Source of the DNA: an uncultured Acetatifactor sp.
GTDB taxonomy: Bacteria; Bacillota; Clostridia; Lachnospirales; Lachnospiraceae
Length of the DNA: 31,435 nucleotides
Reading direction: 5' to 3'
NCBI GenBank assembly: GCA_910587555.1
Contig: CAJULV010000049.1
Location: forward strand, 1 to 31,435
Below are positions 1 to 6,731 of the stretch, piece after piece; the stretch's first letter is position 1, and every line of letters starts with the position of its first letter. A program made the position numbers and the translations under genes. The notes beneath the pieces were generated by a model, which did not search any database, had not been told where the DNA came from, and saw only the letters and a program-made list of their open reading frames with translations.

Positions 1-1686
1 CTTTCTTCCCACGACAGGATCGACCAGTGGTTTGATGTAAAGACGCGGATTCTTTCCCCCAGAGCAAAGGCCAAATTAAAAGAGAAATGGGCTAATATGC
101 AGAAGATCTACAGTTCCCGATCCAGACTGGAAAGGGTCGCCTGGGATATCATGCAGGATTTTGACTTGAAAGCCAGGCTCATGGACGGGAATGGCAATGC
201 TATCCTTGTGGCAGACCGCATTTATACTGCCTGCAAGTATTATGAAATATTCCAGCAGCGCGGGTTCAGGCAATGCGCCATTATTTCCTCCTACACGCCG
301 CAGGCCGGAGATTTGCGTACAGATACAGTGAGCCTGGAGGAGGACACAGAAAAGTTTGAAAAATATGATATCTATTTGCGTATGCTTGGATTGGATCCAG
401 ACCATCTTCCGGAAAAGCTTTCCATCCAGAAAAGAGTGGAAAATTTTGAGACCGAGGCAAAGGAGAAGTTTATCAATGAGCCGGCGAATATGAAGTTGTT
501 GATTGTTGTCGACAAGCTTCTGACAGGTTTTGATGCTCCGCCATGCACCTATCTGTACATAGATAAGAAAATGCAGGATCACGGGCTGTTTCAGGCAATC
601 TGCCGCGTCAACCGTCTGGATGGAGATACGAAGGAATTTGGTTTTATTGTTGACTATAAGCAATTGTTCGGAAATCTCAAAGCGGCTATGGACAAGTATA
701 CATCAGGCGCTTTTGAGGGGTATGATCCGGAGGATGTGGAAGGCCTGATCAAGGACAGAAGCGAAGAAGCCATCAAGCATTTTAAAGAAGTGTATGAGGA
801 ACTGGAAGAACTGTGCGAGGGTGTGGAAGCATCAAGGGAGGATTTGCAATATATTCACTATTTCTGCGGTGAAACGGGGATGAGTGAAGATGCGGATGAA
901 ATCTATACCCGCCTCCGGGGAAAACTGTACAGGCTGGTCAGCATTCTGGTTCGCGCTTTTGCGGAGGCGAAACCGTATATGGTGGACATATGTACTGCTT
1001 TTGAATGGAAGAATTATGAGGAGAAAGTTCGCTTTTATATTGAGCTAAAGCAGATTATCGGCAATAAAAGCGGGGATTTTCTGGATTTGAAAGCTTATGA
1101 GCCGGATATGAGGAAGCTGATCGATAATTATATTATTGCCAGTGACAGCATCAAAGTCGGAGAGTTTGACGATCTGACGCTTCTGGATTTTGTGAATGAT
1201 CAGGGAAATACCATGACGGCCGGACATTCCACATCCGGGCAAAGGCAAAGCGCGGCGGAGGCGATTGAGAACAATATCCGGCGTAAAATGGTGGAGAGGG
1301 TTACGGTCAATCCGAAGTATTACGAGAAGATGTCGGCCATCCTAGAAGAACTGATTGAAGAGAGGAAGCAGGGAGTTGCTTCTTATAAGGAACTGCTGGA
1401 AAAATATATTAATTTGGCAAAGGATGTGGATTATCCGGAAGAGAATGAAGCTTACCCGGAAAGCATCCGGAAAAGCAGAGCGCTGCAGGCCCTCTATGAT
1501 AATGTGGGCGAGGACGAGGAATTGGCAATCAGATTACATGATGCAGTGATGCGCAGTAAAATGAACGGTTTTCGAGGAGATACAATCAAGGAAAACCGGA
1601 TAAAAAGGGCGATGCTGGTTATCCTCAAGGAGGATTCGGAGATGGAGCGCCTTTTTAAAATCATCAAGAAGCAGGAGGAATATTGA
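1..1686 (+). CDS. hsdR: Type I restriction endonuclease R subunit, C-terminal part (5' end outside window)
   Basis: The reading frame is open from base 1, so this is the last 561 codons of a longer gene. HsdR is the ATP-driven DNA translocase and nuclease subunit of type I restriction-modification complexes. The visible part carries late superfamily 2 helicase motifs: VDKLLTGFDAP near codons 170-180 (motif V) and QAICRVNRLDG near codons 198-208 (motif VI). A long alpha-helical, charged C-terminal region follows, as is usual for contact with the methylase core. The nuclease domain, Walker A motif, hsdM and hsdS would lie upstream and cannot be seen. The stop at 1684-1686 is followed 3 nt later by the next gene, so the two are probably co-transcribed. 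The region looks more AT-rich than the genes after 3570, which fits a horizontally acquired defence locus (inference). Confidence 0.9.
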   Translation, partial: LSSHDRIDQWFDVKTRILSPRAKAKLKEKWANMQKIYSSRSRLERVAWDIMQDFDLKARLMDGNGNAILVADRIYTACKYYEIFQQRGFRQCAIISSYTPQAGDLRTDTVSLEEDTEKFEKYDIYLRMLGLDPDHLPEKLSIQKRVENFETEAKEKFINEPANMKLLIVVDKLLTGFDAPPCTYLYIDKKMQDHGLFQAICRVNRLDGDTKEFGFIVDYKQLFGNLKAAMDKYTSGAFEGYDPEDVEGLIKDRSEEAIKHFKEVYEELEELCEGVEASREDLQYIHYFCGETGMSEDADEIYTRLRGKLYRLVSILVRAFAEAKPYMVDICTAFEWKNYEEKVRFYIELKQIIGNKSGDFLDLKAYEPDMRKLIDNYIIASDSIKVGEFDDLTLLDFVNDQGNTMTAGHSTSGQRQSAAEAIENNIRRKMVERVTVNPKYYEKMSAILEELIEERKQGVASYKELLEKYINLAKDVDYPEENEAYPESIRKSRALQALYDNVGEDEELAIRLHDAVMRSKMNGFRGDTIKENRIKRAMLVILKEDSEMERLFKIIKKQEEY

Positions 1687-1689
1687 CTG

Positions 1690-3438
1690 ATGCGGCTCGT
1701 GGTCTCAGGCATACCGATTGAGGTTCAAAAAAAGAATATTAAGAATATGCATCTGCAGGTGAAACCGCCGGATGGACATGTGGTTATTTCTGCGCCCTCG
1801 AGCATGGATGATAAAGCGTTAGAAGTGTATGCAAGGACAAATCTTGGTTGGGTGAAAAAACAGATTGAAAGGTTCCAGGAACAGCCCCGCAGTGCGAAAC
1901 GGCAGTATGTCAGCGGGGAAACGATGTACATCTGGGGAAAGCAGTATTTTCTGACATTTATTTCAGATGCACAGAAGAACAGCTTTGAAATTGTTGGAAA
2001 TAAAGTTTATCTGCACATGCGTGAGGAGAGTTCTGTAAGACAGCGCGAAAGCTATGTTCGTGAGCAGCATCGCATTATGCTGAAAGGAGAAATAGAACGT
2101 CTGTTGCCCAAGTGGGAGCAGATTACAGGATTGTGCTGTGAGTCCTGGCAGACAAAATATATGACAACTTGCTGGGGGACTTGCAATACGGACAAAAAGC
2201 GGTTGTGGTTTAATCTCCAGTTAATACAGAAACCTGTGGAATGTCTGGAATATGTAATCCTCCATGAACTGATCCATCTGCGCGAACGGACGCATAATGA
2301 GGTGTTTACAGCATATATGGATTTATATATGCAAAATTGGCGTGAAATTCGAAAACAATTGAACGACTCAATGCTAGATTATTATGATGCCCAGGATGAA
2401 AGGCCGCTTCAAAAACTGATTGACCAGAGACGTTATGAAGAAATAAAGAATGCGGTATCAAGTCATCTGGGAGGAGAAGTGAAGCAAAAGAAAGCGATGC
2501 TGTCCGATATAGAAATACAGGATGTAGTTCATATCGAGCAGCCGGAAGAAGGATATATTTGTTTTGACATTATTGTATCATGCCTCATGGAATATTCCGC
2601 ACCGAAGTCTGACAAGACATCAGTTCAGGAAAGATGGCTGAGGGTACATTGTCAGGTATTGCTGGGGATTGAATTGTCTGGGTTTCAAATTGTCTGGGTT
2701 ACGGAATGTGAGCAGATGGAAGAAGCAGGGAATAAAAAATTTTCCGGGGAGTTAGTACCTGTTATTTCCAGAAGTTCTTTCGAGGATGAAGCAACCGGTT
2801 TTTTGGAGAAATATTATCCGAAAGCCTTAAAGGAAGCAGTACCGGTTCCCATCAGGCAGATTGCTGAAAACATGGGGTTGACTATTATTGAGAAAGAACT
2901 GTTTTCTGATGGATCGGATGTCTTTGGGATACTTTTTCTTGAGGATGGAAATATACAGGATAAGAACAGGAATATTGCAATTCGCAATGCTAAGCGAGGA
3001 ATGATGTTTATCGATTCCCGGCATTATCATGCGTTTGGAAACGTCAATGATATGATTGCCCATGAGTGCTTTCACTGGTATAGGCATCAGCCATATCATT
3101 TGTTGATGAAAATGCTGGGGGTTAGAGGTGACATAAGCGTTATTCGCTGCGGGGTTAATCTTGACGATAGATACACTGAGGAGTGGAAAACTGTAGATTG
3201 GATGGAATGGCAGGCAAACGGTATTGTATCGTACCTGTTAATGCCTGCAAAGACAACGACACGAAAGATTGAAGAGATGTTAAGAGAATATCATATTGAT
3301 TCTGATGATGCGGGGAGCGGGCACCAGATGGAAGAATTGATTTCTGAACTGGCCAGTTTTTATGGGGTGTCTAAACAGACCGCAAAAAGTCGAATGAGAG
3401 AATTGGGATTCCATTGTGTGGACGATGTTCCTGGCTAG
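1690..3438 (+). CDS. Double metallopeptidase: YgjP-type (DUF45/SprT-like) domain joined to an ImmA/IrrE (M78)-type domain
   Basis: One uninterrupted 582-codon frame contains two zinc-protease signatures. Residues about 1-230 look like the YgjP/DUF45 family, with H192-E-L-I-H196 and a third ligand-like H202 in the usual HELxHxxxxxH arrangement. Residues about 375-580 look like ImmA/IrrE peptidases: H458-E-C-F-H462, a downstream glutamate in EWQAN (E506), the LLMP motif, and a C-terminal helix-turn-helix-like stretch (FYGVSKQTAKSRMRELGF). The middle region (about 240-370) is not recognised. Single-domain YgjP proteins are commonly found beside type I restriction genes, whereas ImmA-type peptidases usually cleave repressors. 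Having both in one chain is unusual to my knowledge. The start ATG is 3 nt after hsdR, with an AGGAGG site inside the hsdR 3' end, indicating translation as part of the same operon. The substrate is unknown; HsdR turnover or a regulator are guesses. Confidence 0.85.
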   Translation: MRLVVSGIPIEVQKKNIKNMHLQVKPPDGHVVISAPSSMDDKALEVYARTNLGWVKKQIERFQEQPRSAKRQYVSGETMYIWGKQYFLTFISDAQKNSFEIVGNKVYLHMREESSVRQRESYVREQHRIMLKGEIERLLPKWEQITGLCCESWQTKYMTTCWGTCNTDKKRLWFNLQLIQKPVECLEYVILHELIHLRERTHNEVFTAYMDLYMQNWREIRKQLNDSMLDYYDAQDERPLQKLIDQRRYEEIKNAVSSHLGGEVKQKKAMLSDIEIQDVVHIEQPEEGYICFDIIVSCLMEYSAPKSDKTSVQERWLRVHCQVLLGIELSGFQIVWVTECEQMEEAGNKKFSGELVPVISRSSFEDEATGFLEKYYPKALKEAVPVPIRQIAENMGLTIIEKELFSDGSDVFGILFLEDGNIQDKNRNIAIRNAKRGMMFIDSRHYHAFGNVNDMIAHECFHWYRHQPYHLLMKMLGVRGDISVIRCGVNLDDRYTEEWKTVDWMEWQANGIVSYLLMPAKTTTRKIEEMLREYHIDSDDAGSGHQMEELISELASFYGVSKQTAKSRMRELGFHCVDDVPG

Positions 3439-3569
3439 GTGTCCGGCGGCATAAAAGATAGCTCAGAGATAGAGACGTCGGAAACAAGTGGAGTTTTTCA
3501 CAGTTAGAACCAGAAGGTATCATACACTTATTTAGGATATCTCAACAGAAAACACCAGGAGGAAAGAGT

Positions 3570-4280
3570 ATGGAAAAAAGTAAAAAAATGCATGATTTTC
3601 TGGAAAGAATTCATGGGAAGCTGATTGTATCCTGCCAGGCGGTTCCGGGTGAACCCCTCTATGTGGAAGAACAGTCCGTGATGTATCTGATGGCGAGGGC
3701 AGCGGCCCAGGCGGGTTCCCCGGCCATCCGCACAAGCAGCATCCGGGACGTGGTAGCAATCAAGAAGGAAACGGGACTTCCGGTAATCGGCCTGGTAAAG
3801 GTGCAGTATGAAGGCTATGAGGCTTATATCACGCCGACCATGAAGGAAGTTGATGAGTTGGTGGAAGCCGGCTCCGATGTGGTTGCGCTGGACTGTACCA
3901 TGCGCAGGCGGGGCGACGGCAGAAGCATCAATGAGTTCCTGGCGCAGATTCGGGAGAAATATCCGGATATCATCCTGATGGCCGATATCTCTACGTACGA
4001 GGAGGGGATGAACGCCTGGAAGTGCGGCGTGGATATCCTGGGGACCACCATGAGCGGCTACACATCCTACTCGCCCATACTGGACGGGCCGGATTATGAA
4101 CTGATGCGCCGCCTGTCACAGGATGCGGACATCCCGGTCATCGGGGAGGGACGCATACATGAGCCTGCCCAGGCAGTGGAAGCACTTCGCACCGGAGTCT
4201 GGGCAATTGTCGTGGGCGGCGCCATTACCCGTCCGCTGGAAATCGCCCGCCGCTTTATGAATGCCGTTGAGGCGTTATAG
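3570..4280 (+). CDS. nanE: N-acetylmannosamine-6-phosphate 2-epimerase
   Basis: This cytoplasmic TIM-barrel enzyme converts N-acetylmannosamine-6-phosphate to N-acetylglucosamine-6-phosphate in sialic-acid and amino-sugar use. The 236-residue length is typical. Family signatures include the N-terminal LIVSCQAVPGEPL, the AIRTSSI segment, GLVK with K77, VVALDCTMRRR, GTTMSGYT and IGEGR with E193. K77 and E193 correspond to the catalytic lysine and glutamate described for clostridial NanE. The start ATG follows a good AGGAGG site (about 3560). The next gene encodes a ROK sugar kinase, the usual partner that makes the 6-phosphate substrate. No sialate lyase (nanA) or transporter is in the window, so the pair may serve ManNAc or work with genes elsewhere. 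The intergenic stretch upstream (3439-3569) shows no clear promoter or hairpin. Confidence 0.93.
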   Translation: MEKSKKMHDFLERIHGKLIVSCQAVPGEPLYVEEQSVMYLMARAAAQAGSPAIRTSSIRDVVAIKKETGLPVIGLVKVQYEGYEAYITPTMKEVDELVEAGSDVVALDCTMRRRGDGRSINEFLAQIREKYPDIILMADISTYEEGMNAWKCGVDILGTTMSGYTSYSPILDGPDYELMRRLSQDADIPVIGEGRIHEPAQAVEALRTGVWAIVVGGAITRPLEIARRFMNAVEAL

Positions 4281-4357
4281 GGCAGCGGAAACCGATGACT
4301 GTAGACAGCAAAAGCCCTGAATAACCGGGGCGAATGCGGAACTGGAATGGTAAAAGG

Positions 4358-5269
4358 ATGAAAATTGCAGTGCTTGATATAGGCGGGACAGCCATAAAGT
4401 CCGGTATTTGGGACGGAAATGAGATCGGGATGTTTCGGGAATGGGAAACAAGGGCTTCTGAGGGCGGCAAAGCCCTGATGGAACGCGCAAAGGCGATTTT
4501 GCACGGCTGTGGGAGTTTTGACGCAATCGGCATCAGTACGGCGGGACAGGTAGACACATCCGCAGGAAAAATCCACTATGCCAACGACAATATTCCGGGC
4601 TATACGGGAATGCCGGTGAGAGAGATACTGGAACAGGAATTTCATGTGCCGGTGGCGGTGGAAAATGACGTGAATGCGGCGGCGCTGGGAGAGATGTACA
4701 ACGGAGCGGCAAAGGGGCTTTCGGACTTCCTGTGTCTGACCTACGGTACGGGTGTGGGGGGTGCCATTGTCATGGACGGAAAGGTCAGACAAGGCAGTAA
4801 TTACGGCGGCGGAAGCTTTGGCGGAATTGTGGTTCATCCGGAAGACTGCCGTGCGGGCGAGCTGTGGAGCGGATGTTATGAAAAATATGCATCTGCCACC
4901 GCGCTTGTGCGCAGAATGGAAAAGATTGCGCCAGAGCTGGACAGCGGACGGAAAATTTTTGAGTCCATTGAGAGAAAAGAAGTCAGAGAAGCCGTGGACG
5001 GCTGGATTGACGAAATTGTATATGGGCTTGTTACACTGATTCATATATTCAATCCTGCGCACATTCTGCTGGGAGGCGGTATACTGGCGCAGCCCTATGT
5101 GATAGAAGAGGTTCGGAGGAAGGTGATGCCGCTGATCGGACCGGATATGCGGCATGTGCATATCATCCGGGCATTGCTGGGCAATCTGGCGGGGATGACA
5201 GGTGCGGCCATGCTGGCGTCTTTCCTCATTGGCGCCGGGCATGGAAAGGCAGACACATTTTGCGGCTGA
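4358..5269 (+). CDS. ROK-family sugar kinase, probable N-acetylmannosamine kinase
   Basis: This is a ROK (repressor, ORF, kinase) protein of 303 residues from the ATG at 4358, which begins MKIAVLDIGGTAIKSG, the phosphate-binding motif. An in-frame ATG at 4334 would add eight residues; neither start has an ideal ribosome site, and I prefer 4358 because family proteins begin here. Other signatures are GISTAGQVD, VAVENDVNAAALGE with the catalytic aspartate, and the LTYGTGVGGAIV glycine-rich segment. The zinc site typical of many ROK kinases (GH...CxCGxxGC) is not intact: the region reads HPEDCRAGELWSGCYEKYAS with only two cysteines. There is no N-terminal DNA-binding domain, so it is a kinase rather than a repressor. 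Its position just after nanE suggests phosphorylation of ManNAc, but substrate choice within ROK cannot be read from sequence alone. Confidence 0.85.
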   Translation: MKIAVLDIGGTAIKSGIWDGNEIGMFREWETRASEGGKALMERAKAILHGCGSFDAIGISTAGQVDTSAGKIHYANDNIPGYTGMPVREILEQEFHVPVAVENDVNAAALGEMYNGAAKGLSDFLCLTYGTGVGGAIVMDGKVRQGSNYGGGSFGGIVVHPEDCRAGELWSGCYEKYASATALVRRMEKIAPELDSGRKIFESIERKEVREAVDGWIDEIVYGLVTLIHIFNPAHILLGGGILAQPYVIEEVRRKVMPLIGPDMRHVHIIRALLGNLAGMTGAAMLASFLIGAGHGKADTFCG

Positions 5270-5321
5270 AATACCTTAACAGGGCGACGCGGATGTATAC
5301 AATTTTTTTCAGGGACAGGTA

Positions 5322-5350
5322 TTGACAGTCTCTAACACATATGTTACATT
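5322..5350 (+). promoter_or_regulatory. Promoter for riboswitch/antiporter transcript
   Basis: TTGACA at 5322-5327, a 17-nt spacer and TACATT at 5345-5350. Transcription would start near 5357, just before the riboswitch-like element. Confidence 0.65.
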
Positions 5351-5369
5351 AAAACAACAATTGAAAATA

Positions 5370-5458
5370 CCCGTGAGGGAGTAGTGGCGCGTGATGCGTG
5401 ACAAGTCAACAACCCCGGCCTTTGGTCTGGCTTGTCTTAATGAACGAGGCTCATACAT
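5370..5458 (+). promoter_or_regulatory. yybP-ykoY-type (Mn2+) riboswitch aptamer
   Basis: The segment contains the landmarks of the yybP-ykoY family in the right order. GAGGGAGTAG at 5375-5384 corresponds to the conserved GGGGAGUAG strand. AGTCAACAACCCC at 5404-5416 corresponds to the GUCAACA region. ACGAGGCTCA at 5444-5453 corresponds to the 3' CGAGACCUU strand. GTGAG near 5373 can pair with CTCAT at 5450-5454 to close helix P1, and ACAAG(5401)/CTTGT(5431) forms an inner helix around a GGCC-rich hairpin. Known members sense Mn2+ and control manganese exporters and related membrane proteins. Here a terminator-like hairpin and a cation antiporter follow. The assignment is from memory of the consensus, not from a covariance search. 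Confidence 0.75.
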
Positions 5459-5461
5459 AGG

Positions 5462-5520
5462 CAAGTGTTGTACCCGCGTTTCAAGGGTAAAGCACTTGTT
5501 TGTGGATGGGTTTTTCTTTT
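5462..5520 (+). terminator. Riboswitch expression platform: terminator-like hairpin with T-rich tail
   Basis: CAAGTGTTGTACCC (5462-5475) pairs with GGGTAAAGCACTTG (5485-5498) with one mismatch and one wobble. A T-rich stretch containing TTTTTCTTTT follows, ending at 5520. The first strong T-run starts about 12 nt after the stem, so termination may be imperfect. The hairpin lies between the aptamer and the ribosome site of the antiporter gene. Confidence 0.55.
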
Positions 5521-5550
5521 GGAAAAATACCAAAGAAAGAGGGCGGAAAA

Positions 5551-6513
5551 ATGGAACTTGCAATGATTGTTTTCCTGTTTATTGTAGGCATTGTGTTTAT
5601 CGTAAAGGGCGGAGATTACTTTGTGGATGCGGCTTCATGGATTGCGGAGGTCAGCGGTATCCCCAAGCTGATTATCGGTGCTACTATTGTCAGCCTGGCG
5701 ACGACGCTTCCGGAGATGCTGGTTTCCGTTATGGCGGCGGCAAGGGGCAGCGTGGATATGGCTATCGGAAACGCGGTGGGAAGCGTGACTGCGAACATCG
5801 GCCTGATCATGGGGATTTCCCTGGTGTGCATGCCGGCAGTGATTAAGCGGGGGGATTACCTGTTCAAGTCCGTGCTGATGCTGGCCGCGGCAGCCCTGAT
5901 TGTGATTTGCGGCTTTCATGGAGAGACGGGAATGGTTATCTCTGCCGCGCTGCTTGTGATTTTCATTCTGTTTTTAGGAGAGAATGTCACCTCGGCAAGG
6001 CGTTCCATGAAAGCGGAAGACAGCGGGGAGGAAAAGAAGAAAATCAGCGGGCGGAAGGAAGTGGCCGTAAATCTGATTAAATTTGCAGTGGGTGCGGTGG
6101 GAATCGTCTGGGGAGCCGATCTGCTGGTGGATAACGGCAGTGCGCTGGCAGTCATGGCAGGCATTCCGGAGAGGGTTATCGGTGTAACGATTATTGCGGT
6201 GGGAACCTCCCTGCCGGAACTGATTACCACAATTACCGCCATTATGAAGAAGCAGTCGTCTCTTTCCGTAGGAAATATCCTGGGGGCGAATATCATTGAC
6301 CTGACGCTGATTCTGCCGCTGAGTGCGTTTGTGTCCGGTAAGGCATTGCCCATTGCAGAGACATCCGCGAGGCTGGATCTTCCTGCGTGCCTGGTTGTGG
6401 GATGCATTGCGGTGATACCGGCCATGATCTGTGAAAAGTTCCGGAGATGGCAGGGAATCCTGCTGCTGGCAGTGTACGCGGGTTATCTGTTCCTGACATT
6501 GGGGGCAGTGTGA
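5551..6513 (+). CDS. CaCA-family cation antiporter (Na+/Ca2+ exchanger-like; possible Mn2+ exporter)
   Basis: A 320-residue inner-membrane protein with the two inverted alpha-repeats of the Ca2+:cation antiporter superfamily. Repeat 1 (about residues 40-78) has GATIVSLATTLPEMLVS followed by AIGNAVGSVTANIGLIMG. Repeat 2 (about 205-250) has GVTIIAVGTSLPELITT followed by SVGNILGANIIDLTLIL. About ten hydrophobic segments are present, with a charged cytoplasmic loop (EDSGEEKKKISGRKE) between the halves. The ATG at 5551 follows GAGGGCGG; an upstream in-frame ATG at 5500 lies inside the terminator tail and is rejected. The family normally moves Ca2+ out against Na+ or H+. The riboswitch-like leader of the manganese-sensing class suggests that this copy exports Mn2+ or protects against it, which is inference. 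Transcription ends at the inverted repeat near 6570-6648. Confidence 0.9.
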   Translation: MELAMIVFLFIVGIVFIVKGGDYFVDAASWIAEVSGIPKLIIGATIVSLATTLPEMLVSVMAAARGSVDMAIGNAVGSVTANIGLIMGISLVCMPAVIKRGDYLFKSVLMLAAAALIVICGFHGETGMVISAALLVIFILFLGENVTSARRSMKAEDSGEEKKKISGRKEVAVNLIKFAVGAVGIVWGADLLVDNGSALAVMAGIPERVIGVTIIAVGTSLPELITTITAIMKKQSSLSVGNILGANIIDLTLILPLSAFVSGKALPIAETSARLDLPACLVVGCIAVIPAMICEKFRRWQGILLLAVYAGYLFLTLGAV

Positions 6514-6569
6514 AGGCAGAGGGAGAATCCGATTCCGGTTACGGCCTGTGGGCAGAGAGTGCCGGCGGA

Positions 6570-6648
6570 ATACGGTTAAGAGAAAAGGGATGTGGGGAAA
6601 TGGAAGCCGTACATATGACAGCCATTTCTCTGCATCCCTTTTCCGTAT
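6570..6648. terminator. Long interrupted inverted repeat, probable bidirectional terminator
   Basis: Three nested arms pair: ATACGG (6570-6575) with CCGTAT (6643-6648), AAAAGGGATG (6583-6592) with CATCCCTTTT (6633-6642), and GGAAATGG (6596-6603) with CCATTTCT (6622-6629). The A-run on the left arm and T-run on the right arm suit termination in both directions between the convergent antiporter and LRR genes. Confidence 0.6.
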
Positions 6649-6682
6649 AGATCAAGGCGTTGAAGCGGGTATCCTGTGAATT

Positions 6683-6731
6683 TGCGGAAACCGCGCCGTC
6701 CCGATCTGCGGCAAAACCGCGCCGTTCTATC
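6683..6731. repeat. Two imperfect copies of a 24-25 bp unit, each able to form a GCGG/CCGC hairpin
   Basis: Copy 1 (6683-6706) and copy 2 (6707-6731) share TGCGG...AAACCGCGCCGT. Each holds a short GCGG-loop-CCGC stem. The second copy overlaps the stop codon of the minus-strand LRR gene. It may take part in ending that transcript, but no T-run follows. Confidence 0.4.

Noticed and set aside
4094..5242. 382-residue minus-strand open frame
   Set aside because: Antisense to nanE and the ROK kinase, whose motifs are clear.
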